From Macrobrachium rosenbergii (lineage: Eukaryota > Arthropoda > Malacostraca > Decapoda > Palaemonidae), in NCBI RefSeq assembly GCF_040412425.1, contig NC_089777.1:30929037-30993036 (forward strand): DNA of 64,000 bases. Direction: 5' to 3'. The first letter of the stretch is position 1; every line of letters begins with the position of its first letter. Below the pieces are notes generated by a model that had not been told where the DNA came from, searched no databases, and saw nothing but the letters and a program-made list of their open reading frames with translations. Of the stretch, positions 45,041 to 59,526 are shown piece after piece. Made by a program: the position numbers and the translations under genes.

Positions 45041-45178
45041 TATCTTTGAAGGCAGCAAAAAGCGAGTTATCTGAATATTTTGATTCATTACTTCAAAAAT
45101 GAAAATCACCGACTGATCGATATTAAGTGAAAGTTAGGTCTATCTGCACTGGATCTTCAGCTCACCCCTAAACCCCCT
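45041..45178. repeat. Dispersed ~140-bp element, copy B
   Basis: Same two ends as the copy at 43863 in the same order and strand, with unrelated-looking interior. A C-run and (TC)14 (45240-45269) follow. Confidence 0.65.
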
Positions 45179-45237
45179 TCTAACGCATTACGGGGGTGGA
45201 TTTAGGGCTAAGAAAACCTCTCTCCCGCCGCCCCCCC

Positions 45238-45272
<35 letters not shown>

Positions 45273-45311
45273 TCTGCTAAACATGGACGATGAAACTAAT
45301 CTTGTTTCCGG

Positions 45312-45719
45312 GATACTGTGACGACTTCATGAACAAATGCATGCAAACAAGAGGGTTTGCTCTGGATTAGGGCGGAAACAAAGCTCCTGATCTGAAGACT
45401 GCTTCTGACAAAGTTCAAACAATTTCGGGGTTTTTTCCAACATCTGCCGGATTTCGTGTATGTTGGAAAATTAAAGTGATCCGCCCGGGATCGATTTCGG
45501 TAGTAAAATGAATTAAATTAATCGTTGGATTAATGCTTCCCTTTATCACGGGCGTTTCATTTGGTTCCTTTTTCATTCGTAGGAAAAGTGAAACAGAAAT
45601 TATACTGATATAAAGAGATGAAACTACATGATACTGTAGTTCATGAACAAATGCATGCAAACAAGAGCTCACTGTGAAACGCTGATCGAATGTGACAATC
45701 CAAACATTGGGGTTTTTTC

Positions 45720-45723
<4 letters not shown>
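45312..45723. repeat. Direct repeat pair, ~95-130 bp
   Basis: TTCATGAACAAATGCATGCA plus AACAAGAG occurs at 45327 and 45640. CGGGGTTTTTTCC / TGGGGTTTTTTCC closes the two copies at about 45427 and 45709. Copy 2 ends where a TA tract begins. Confidence 0.8.

Positions 45724-45792
<69 letters not shown>
45722..45792. repeat. (TA)n microsatellite
   Basis: About 35 units. Confidence 0.96.
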
Positions 45793-45806
<14 letters not shown>

Positions 45807-45846
45807 CATCTCAGTTACATTAAACAAATGTTAGCCTTACAACCAG

Positions 45847-45963
45847 AGTACACAGTGATTCATACAACCCCGAATTCCTTTTCGGCAAAGTGGGTCTTAA
45901 TCGTTGCAAAATGAACGTGTAATGCCGAAAAGGAATTCGGAGTGAAACGAATCGCTGTGTACT
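45847..45963. repeat. Inverted repeat, 41-bp arms, 35-bp loop
   Basis: Inner 18 bp perfect (CCGAATTCCTTTTCGGCA with its complement). The outer end AGTACACAG is also perfect; six mismatches lie in between (35 of 41). Confidence 0.88.
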
Positions 45964-46989
45964 TCCACCTTGGTGACCGCGTCACTTAAAACCTCCGCTG
46001 AAACGTTATTGGGGGGAATTGCAAATTCCCAGAGACGTCTCCCGGGAATTACTTTTCTTTGGAAACCGTATTGGTTTTAGCCGTGATTTGTGGCATTGTT
46101 AAGAGAGTGCTACGCGTTGGATTATTCATGTGCACATCATAACCTCCATTACTTGGGAGATTTTATTAATACATACATCGGTGGCACATGAATCCTGAAT
46201 GAGGGCTCCCACGAGAGCAGGAGACAACGCACGGTAATGACGGCCGTCGAAATTTTCCACCAGCCCTGATGCCATTAGAGCAAAGGTCGTATTTCTTGTT
46301 GGGTAACTGGAAATTGCTGGTTATCGCATGCTGACAATGAGGCAATGAAGGCAAAACTGTCTACTAAGAACCGGCCGATGACACAGTGAATGCTTGCTTG
46401 CTTTTAATACCTAATGTTCGTGAGAACGCGCTTATGCGTTGATATTAGAAATTCTGATAAGCTTATGTATATTTGAACACGAAAACATGGTGGAAGCTGA
46501 TTGGTTTCCAAAGTAAAATTGAGAGCCAATCAGGAAAAACAGAATTCTTCTTCATGGTGTAAATGGGAAAACTGAGTTTTTTATTCATGTTTTCACAGAG
46601 ATTGGGGACTGGTTTTGTCTGGGAAGTGGGGCTGGGTTGGGTGTTGGGGGCTGTTGGGGACTGTCAGCAGCAAAAAACAAATGTTTACGCAAGATTCAGG
46701 AAACATTACTTTGTCATACTGCTTGTCAACACAAGCATGAATAATGGTTATTATATCTTTAAAAGAAATACAGAATTAAGAAATCAGATATGAGTGAGAC
46801 TGTTGAGTGTGCTAAATAATGAAATACTTGTGCTTTGATACAAAATATTACCCTACAAATAACATTTTCTTGTTTGCGTTATTGTAACAAAGAGCCATTT
46901 GGATCGTGCTCAACACAAGTTTTCCATTTTTGCTATCTGTACATTCATATCTGCATACACATACAAATACATAAAAGACATTATATATG

Positions 46990-46990
<1 letters not shown>
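45964..46990. other. Intron 2 unique DNA with G-rich stretch
   Basis: 46604-46659 has seven runs of three or more G on the + strand. No exon recognised. Confidence 0.45.

Positions 46991-46991
<1 letters not shown>

Positions 46992-47044
<53 letters not shown>
46992..47044. repeat. (TA)n microsatellite
   Basis: About 26 units. Confidence 0.96.
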
Positions 47045-48536
<1,492 letters not shown>

Positions 48537-48537
48537 A

Positions 48538-48580
48538 TCGCTCGCTCGCTCGCTCCCTCTCTCTCTCTCTCTCTCTCTCT
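48538..48580. repeat. (CGCT)n-(TC)n compound
   Basis: Four CGCT units followed by about 12 TC units, the only tetranucleotide of this type here. Confidence 0.9.
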
Positions 48581-49386
48581 CGCTGCATGAGGGAGGAAAG
48601 ATAAGGGGAAAGAGGTAAGAAGGGCGCGTAAGCTTCGTGAAGCAAACACGTGATAAAGAAGGGAGCAAGAGCAAAAGGAGATTGTGAAAATGAAGGAAAT
48701 TGCAAAAAAAAGGCGCCAAAAAAGCAATGAAACATATGTAGTAAACACAATGGCGAGAAAACTTCATGAAACAAAGTCATGAACAAGCAGAATGGCGCGA
48801 GAGGATGTCATGGAAAAAACAAACATATAAAATGGCACGAAAGCGTCCAGAAAGAAATACGAATTATGGAGTTTGTAAGTAATGACAAAAAAACAGTATT
48901 ATAGAGAATTTCGCTGTTGACTACGGAACGAATACACTTCTAGAATGGCAAGAAAATGTAATAAAAAGAGCGCTCTTATATACAACACGATGCACGTTTG
49001 CACAAAAATAATGAAGTAAATATACACAGACCACTATGATGCACAAAAAAACGATGCCCAGCAGTGAGTTAATGAGTAAAATTATATGAAACGGAAACAT
49101 ACAAACTCAACGAAGAGGAGAAATCAAGCAAATAACAAGAATATACAAGGCAATTAATACTCTTAAGAATGCAAAGTATTAAAAAAAATAGTATACACTG
49201 AAAAGGAGGTGCAACAGAGTGTGTTTTCTCTGTAGAATCATACGAAATAACCAAGATCTTAAAATAAAACCACTGGAAAAATGAGTGAAAACACAACTGA
49301 TACTGAGCGAAATGAAAATTAAGTAAAATCAACGCCAAAGCTCTTTTCGTAAAAAAAGAGGGGAAAAAACTTGCTTTCAACGAAAC

Positions 49387-49388
<2 letters not shown>
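48581..49388. other. Intron 2 unique DNA
   Basis: A-rich on the + strand. ATGGCGAGAAAA, ATGGCGCGAGAG, ATGGCACGAAAG and ATGGCAAGAAAA phrases recur near 48750-48950, a degenerate ~70-bp period array. Confidence 0.45.

Positions 49389-49389
<1 letters not shown>

Positions 49390-49451
<62 letters not shown>
49390..49451. repeat. (TC)n microsatellite
   Basis: About 31 units. Confidence 0.97.
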
Positions 49452-49456
<5 letters not shown>

Positions 49457-49648
49457 GCAATTGAATTAACACGCCGTGGAACACACTAACAGGCTTGGTA
49501 CAGGTTACTGACCTGCCATGAAATAAAGCAGTCACGCGTTGCAAAAGGAAAAAAATTAATAATTTATAAGAACTTCTTTTCTCTGCTTTTTTCTCCGATT
49601 TCTTTCAGGAGTTATGAAATGCATCAATAATAAAACGCTAAACAGGGT

Positions 49649-49650
<2 letters not shown>

Positions 49651-49721
<71 letters not shown>

Positions 49722-49830
49722 GACTACTTCATGAACGATGATTCCATCTTCATTGCATGGTGTATTGTAACTTAATGTGAAGTTTTTTCTCGGAATTTTC
49801 GTGCTCTAACCCGTGTTATACCTGTCTAAA

Positions 49831-49890
<60 letters not shown>

Positions 49891-49992
49891 TTAAAACACC
49901 TAATCATGGTGAGCGAAAGAATGACCGTTTTAGCAACCAATTTCACGCACGCATACACGAGCGCGCGCGCGCGCATATACACACTCACACAC

Positions 49993-50041
<49 letters not shown>
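49651..50041. repeat. Three (GA)n tracts and a (CG)n run
   Basis: GA at 49651-49718, 49832-49887 and 49994-50041, with the alternating GCGCGCGCGCGCGC run at about 49960-49976 between the last two. The TC tract at 49390 faces them in opposite orientation. Confidence 0.95.
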
Positions 50042-50043
<2 letters not shown>

Positions 50044-50177
50044 CTCAGGGCCATTAGCTAAATCTGCGGTGGTGGTTTTAACTTCCTGGTAAGCCAACAC
50101 CTTGTGTTTCCTCCCCAGCCGATCCCTAAGAGAAGGGCACAGGAAATCAAGGGGAGATTTAGGAGCACAATACTGGA

Positions 50178-50430
50178 TGGATTTAAGAGGAAAAAGAACA
50201 ATAAATAAAGTCTGGATCTAAAAGGAAAATCAGTAAATAAATTTTGGATTTAAGGAAAAAAAAAACACAATAAATCTATTTTGGATTTAAGAGGAAAAAG
50301 TACAATAAAAAAATTGTGGATTTAAGAGGAAAAAGAACAATAAATAAATTTTGGATTTAAGGGGAAAAAGAACAAAAGATAAAGTTGGGGTTTAAGAGGG
50401 AAAAAGAACAATAAATAAATTCTAAGTTTT
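50178..50430. repeat. 35-bp minisatellite, 7 copies
   Basis: Units start at GGATTTAAG(AGG) 50178, 50214, 50246, 50283, 50318, 50353 and 50388. Each continues AAAAAGAACAATAAATAAAT. No spacers, so not CRISPR. Confidence 0.9.
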
Positions 50431-50652
50431 TGGGTAACGAGAGGACGAAATCAGACCTTATGGAGGAAAGCTGCTGCTATTTTTTTAATTGTATACACTG
50501 GATGACGAAAAGTAAAACTCGATTAATAAAAAAGTATACAGAAAAACTGCATTATAAATGTTCAATTTGAAAGTAAATTACCAAAGACTGCAGCAGTATA
50601 TAACACTTACACTCACTCACTGAGAGCATACAAACCAGTTTCCGTATTAACG

Positions 50653-50707
<55 letters not shown>
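50653..50707. repeat. (TC)n microsatellite
   Basis: About 27 units. Confidence 0.97.
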
Positions 50708-50711
<4 letters not shown>

Positions 50712-51510
50712 CCTCGAATACTCTGAATTCATAAGCAGTCTCGATGAGTCAGTGATATTTTAATACCGATCTGCATACTGCATTATGTTTATAAATATAG
50801 AATTGTTTAACATTTTCATGTAATACGTGATATAAATTTTTCTCAAGTTTAATTTTACGAGTGTATACTAATATTTAGTGACCTTAAGTGTAAAGTTGTA
50901 AATAAGACAAACTAAAAGGTAACATGATTACTTTTCCCCTTTTCCTTGAGCAAATGTTTTGAATACTTGATACTTTTCAACGATAATTTACCTTGAAACA
51001 TTATTGCATCTTCTTACAGTTTGAAAGTATATAAGGAAAAATACAAAAAAGGTTAATCATTATCAAATTTCCTTTCGTTTTCGCTTTCAAGATTCGTCTT
51101 CGGAAGGAAATCCTTTGCACAGCGCGCGTACAAATGACGGAACAAAGATGTTCATAGTAACATTATGGTAACGACCGTCCTTATACGCCTTCAACCCTTG
51201 AGCTTTTTTATCTTTTTCTTTTTTTTTGCCGCCGTCATTATCGCCAGCTATTCGACGGCAATTAAGGATAACGGGAGAAGAAGGGAGAAGTGAGGGAGAG
51301 AAGAGAAGAAAGAGAGGCAGAGGGAAGAAAAACGGAGCGAAGGAAGGACTGAGCAAATGAGAGATACCTCCGAACGGAACATTCGTCACCTGTTCGACTT
51401 TTTTTCTTCTTCTTCTTTTACCATCTTCGTGTCGATTTATCTATTTCTCCTTCCGTTTCCTTCTGTTGCTGTTACCGTCGGCTACAAGTGTATCTTCGTC
51501 TTGGTTTGCG

Positions 51511-51511
<1 letters not shown>
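50708..51511. other. Intron 2 unique DNA
   Basis: Nothing recognised. 51280-51345 is purine-rich. Confidence 0.45.

Positions 51512-51564
<53 letters not shown>
51512..51564. repeat. (TC)n microsatellite
   Basis: About 26 units. Confidence 0.97.
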
Positions 51565-51566
<2 letters not shown>

Positions 51567-52540
51567 CATGTCAACTGTTTCGCCTCGAGAGATCGCCCTA
51601 ATAGGTGGGGATTAGACAGCGCTACTCCCTTCTTCAACTGTCGGCTGTCGTCTCCTAACCATTGATTAAACGTCTTATTTCGCATCGACTCGTTTCTTGT
51701 ATTGGGTAATTACATCATTCCATGGATATGAACCTGATTACCAGTCAATTACGATTTTAGGGAACTCTGTAATTTGCGTTAAAGGGTATATTACCACATG
51801 CTATTTTTTTGTTTTTAGTAATTAGGGAAAAGGGTATCTTTAATCTGCTGTATCAGTGGAAATTATACGTATCATTGCCAAAGAAACAAACATTTAAATT
51901 TATTTCTCAATATCTAAAGGAAAGTTAAGATTAAGTATTTACTCTTAATCCACTTAAATATTTTTTCCATGAAATGCAGAAAAAAATAACAAAATTAAAA
52001 AGTGCAAGTTATCAATAAAAGTAACTCGCAATGCTGCACAAAATATAACAAGTTGCACACATACGCAGGAGGCACACCTCTCCCTCCCTCTCTCAACCCC
52101 CACCCATCCTCTCTAAACAAAAGAAGGAAAAGAAAAACAAAAAGAAACAAACGAACAGAAACGAAAAAAAAAACTTTTTAGTATTTTACTCAGTGTTTGG
52201 TGACAGTGAAGTATTTCACCCAGACCTTTGCTTCATTAAAAAAAGAGAACGGGATTCTTTCAATGGTGTTTTGTTGTCAGCCTCTGATAGAATTTCTTTT
52301 AAAGATACGCGACTCATCCCTGCGGGTGACATCTTGCCTTGCTTAGTGTGGGTTCGTTTGTGTTCTTAGAAGGGACGCGGTTCGCTTAGAATGAATTCTT
52401 GCATCTGATGAAGATATAAAAAGAGAATTGTGTATAGATGATCCGTTTGGAAGCTAGAACCTGACGTTCAGGGAATATTTTACTAAGAACTCGATTGTTT
52501 TCTATAGTTAATTGATGAAGTAAATAATCACAATCATATA
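51565..52540. other. Intron 2 unique DNA
   Basis: Nothing recognised. Confidence 0.45.
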
Positions 52541-52542
52541 AC

Positions 52543-52543
52543 A

Positions 52544-52575
<32 letters not shown>

Positions 52576-52588
52576 TATTATTATTATT
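52543..52588. repeat. (ATT)n microsatellite
   Basis: About 14 units with one slip. Confidence 0.93.
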
Positions 52589-55971
<3,383 letters not shown>

Positions 55972-55986
55972 TCTCTCTCTCTCTCT
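55972..55986. repeat. Short (TC)n
   Basis: Twelve or fewer TC units after TTTC. Confidence 0.9.
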
Positions 55987-56474
55987 GTATAGCTTGCTAA
56001 CATCTGTCGATTATCTTAAGTATTTTAATCTTTTTGATTAGGTGCCTAAGCGTTCACCAGCTCTAATTGCAAATTAATTGTCTCTATCGCTCGTTACCTT
56101 CTGTTCATTCTATTTCTCTGGAAAAAACAACACCCTCATTTTACAAATTTTATATTCGGAAAAATGTTACGCTAAATTTCATTAATTTTACCGGCCCCTT
56201 TACTCATACATTGTTATACTCTATCTTTCTTTCATTTAAAACTTACGGGAACAGTTTCCCTGTCGCAAATAGCCTATCTTTCTAATCAACCTCAAATTTC
56301 TTTATTTGTTACTAAGTAAGTTGTTACTGAAGCTTTCACTTTCTTTATTTAGACGAATTTTCTCCCTCATTTAACAATCTTATCTGAACATCTCCCTTGG
56401 TCGTAAGTGAATTATCAATCTCAATAGTGTTTAATGGTCACTAAAGGTTTTCCCAGCTTCCTTATTCGTAGACT

Positions 56475-56477
<3 letters not shown>
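55987..56477. other. Intron 2 unique DNA
   Basis: T/C-rich, nothing recognised. Confidence 0.45.

Positions 56478-56534
<57 letters not shown>
56478..56534. repeat. (TC)n microsatellite
   Basis: About 28 units. Confidence 0.97.
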
Positions 56535-56538
<4 letters not shown>

Positions 56539-57424
56539 CCCCCAAACATGGGTCCCCACTTTAAGCCACAGATTTCCCCTCGCCGGTTCCCTTCGGTCGG
56601 TTAAGTAAGGCCTGGGTTTGTCCCTCCTCGATGCACCAAACATGAGGAAATGCCACCATAGACAACGATAGATATTCGCCCCCTCTTCATTGTCTTTGTT
56701 GTTCTGTTTATGATTGTTTGTTTGACCCCTTCGCCCCCTTTTTTTGTCCTTTTCACTGAGGGAATTTTGAAATCATTCTAGTTTCTTCAGATTTTTGAAC
56801 AATCGATTTGCTGTTTTCCTGGCGATTCAGAGACTGGAAGTTCATCTTTTCACTGATGATATTCTAATTATTTTCCGTTTAGCTTTTCATTATTTTTTAA
56901 ATTAATTTCTTTTTCACTTTATGATGGGTTGAAACTAACATTTTCTTTTTCATTTTCCTACCTCATCTTTCTAATAGTTTTTGTTTTTAGTCACATAGAA
57001 AGTAAGGTAGAAGTTTCATGAAAACCCTCTTCCCTTTGATGTCACAGGCGAATCCTTTTAAATATTCAGACCCCAAACATCTTGTTTTCGCTGTTGTCTA
57101 TTCACTTTCATTTCTATAGTCCCTCGGTTAGCCATTTTCAACAAAGTTCTCAAGTATTTTTTTAACCTTTTGTAATGGTGGTATCAACTGGTGCTAGCCA
57201 TCCTGAGTAATATCTACATCAGAGCTGATAGATATTTTATCAGTTTTATTCTTTTATGCATTAAATTTAATTCCTTTCCCCTCGTGTTCTATCTTTTCTC
57301 TTTTCATATATGGGCATTCCAAATTGGAAAAGCTTTTTCCATCATTTCAATCTGGGAAATTTATCATTCCGTTCTAGAGAGGTTTGTTTTTCATTTCACA
57401 AGTGTTTGATTTGTTCTAAATTTA
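56535..57424. other. Intron 2 unique DNA
   Basis: T-rich on the + strand, giving hydrophobic false ORFs. Confidence 0.45.
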
Positions 57425-57622
57425 TAATATTAAATCATGAGTATCACGAATAGTATAACATTAAATCATGAGTATCACGAATAGTATAACATTAAATCAT
57501 GAGTATCACGAATAATATAACATATTAAATCAGGAGTATCACGAATTGTATTACATATTAAATCATGAGTATCACGAATAGTATAACATATTAAATCATG
57601 AGTATCACGAATAGTATAACAT
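57425..57622. repeat. 31/33-bp minisatellite, 6 copies
   Basis: Units of TAAATCATGAGTATCACGAA plus TAGTATAACAT begin at 57431, 57462, 57493, 57526, 57559 and 57592. The first two steps are 31 bp and the last three 33 bp, owing to an extra TA. Confidence 0.95.
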
Positions 57623-57796
57623 CTTTCGTAAATTGTAGTGAGTCTTTACATTTGGTTCTTTACAGCATATTATTTTGGTTAGAATACACATGACAATTAG
57701 CCTAAAATAAATAAAAAAATGTGCAGTCAAAATAAAGTCCGATAATGCTAACGCTTCTAAGGCTTCTTGAACATATTTAATTTTCTAATGATTTCC

Positions 57797-57800
<4 letters not shown>

Positions 57801-57876
<76 letters not shown>
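57801..57876. repeat. (GA)n microsatellite
   Basis: About 38 units. Confidence 0.97.
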
Positions 57877-57879
<3 letters not shown>

Positions 57880-58257
57880 AAACATTCCAAACAACAGAAT
57901 TTGGTATTAACATTCGGGAACGTCTTGGTTTTCCCTCTTCCGAGGCCTAAGGGAAAAAATTAGGAGTTGGGGAGGAATATCGGGGTAAAAATCCCAGCCA
58001 ACAGCTTGTGTTTCCCCTGCCGGAGGGAGAGCGTGTAGAGGGGAAAGGAGCCGGGGGAGGGAGGGGGGTGGGGTTGGAGGAGAGTAAGGGACCCCATGTC
58101 TCTTACCCCATTCTCCTCGTCTACTTTAGTGGGGACATCCTTGTCTCAGCCATATTGTGAAGCGTCTGCAACTTGTCTCAATTTATCATGTCATGAAGCC
58201 AAGAATTTCATGGTAAACTGGTAGTAAATCTCTACGGGAGGAGAGCACGCGCGTGAT
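57877..58257. other. Intron 2 unique DNA, G-rich
   Basis: 58020-58085 has many GGG/GGGG runs on the + strand. Nothing else. Confidence 0.5.

Positions 58258-58308
<51 letters not shown>
58258..58308. repeat. (GA)n microsatellite
   Basis: About 25 units. Confidence 0.97.
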
Positions 58309-58312
<4 letters not shown>

Positions 58313-59149
58313 AGTTCTAATAGTAAGCCTTTTTGGTGTATCATTCTAAACTAGATAATCTTTCTGCAAGCTATTAAAATTCTGTCTCTCCTCTCCTTAA
58401 GAGAATCTTAATGAAAATTTGCATCTTTACAAAAAGTGTCTCGGACAACCCAGAACGAAACTTTGCATACATTGATATCAAAAGGAATGTCTTTTTAGCA
58501 GTATTATTCTCCGATAAGAGATACCTGACTCCCAGTTCTGACACTAGCTAGAACAGCAACTACTGTACAGTAGTTACTCAGTGATATTTACCAGTTCCTT
58601 GAAGAGTTTTCAGTGGAGCAATGAAGCCTGTAACTTCTATTCCAGCTGAACCCCGTTTTAATTCGCAAAGGATATTTGAGATTTCTTCTGAATTACCAAG
58701 TCAGTGTCCAAGTTGTTTTTTGTTTAAATTAGCAATTCATCTGCTGCACGGGCTCTTGCTCTATGTCAGCTCTGACTTCTGAACAACTTTAATATAAAAA
58801 ATCGTATTTTTTTGCCACTTAATCCTGGAAGTCAATTATAAGCCAAGATTTTTGTATGCTTTAATTTGGATCTGATAAAACATCCAGTTGTGCAGAATTC
58901 AGCCTGATTTGCGTGTCTTCATAATCTCATCATGATCTTTTCCATTCACCTTCATGATCTTATTCATCAAAAAAAAAAAAAAGGAAGGATAACGATTGGT
59001 CCCCCAACTCCACGGAAAGTAACCAATCCTCTTATTAGAAGAGAGGAGGTTGTCAAACTGAAATTAGGAAACAATATAAACGTTAAAAGAAACTGATTAA
59101 GTCGCTTCACTAACACCTTAAAAATGTAACTATTGTATCGAGGCTATTT
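58309..59149. other. Intron 2 unique DNA
   Basis: A perfect 18-bp palindrome AACTACTGTACAGTAGTT lies at 58558-58575; nothing else. Confidence 0.5.
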
Positions 59150-59203
59150 AGTGGAAAATTATGGTAATGGCTATTTTATATGCCATTACCATGCTTTTCC
59201 ACT
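59150..59203. repeat. Compact hairpin, 22-bp arms
   Basis: AGTGGAAAATTATGGTAATG(GC) pairs with GCCATTACCATGCTTTTCCA(CT) across a 10-base AT loop (20 of 22 matched). It could be a tiny foldback element or, less likely, a pre-miRNA-like stem. Confidence 0.8.
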
Positions 59204-59471
59204 TTTATATGGTTATTTGCGTAATATCTTAAAAATATATATTTTATACATACCAAATGAAAAAGTAATTTAATCTACAACCGAAACAAATTCAAACCTC
59301 ACAAAATCCTTGTCGCTTGCAGCAATAAACTAGCCCACATTAAACTAACACGAAATAGCAGCGCACATTAGAGGACCCGCTTTATTTTAAAGAGATAATC
59401 AACACCGCCTTCGAACTTAAATTTAGGCCTAAACGAAGGGAAAGGGAGTCACAAACTGCATATGCAAACAT

Positions 59472-59474
<3 letters not shown>

Positions 59475-59524
<50 letters not shown>
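59475..59524. repeat. (GA)n microsatellite
   Basis: About 25 units. Confidence 0.97.

Positions 59525-59526
<2 letters not shown>

Noticed and set aside
50178..50430. Possible CRISPR-like array
   Set aside because: Units follow each other without unique spacers, and the genome is an animal's.
57191..57409. Hydrophobic 72-residue ORF resembling a membrane protein
   Set aside because: T-rich DNA always gives Phe/Ile/Leu; no motif, no neighbours, inside an intron.
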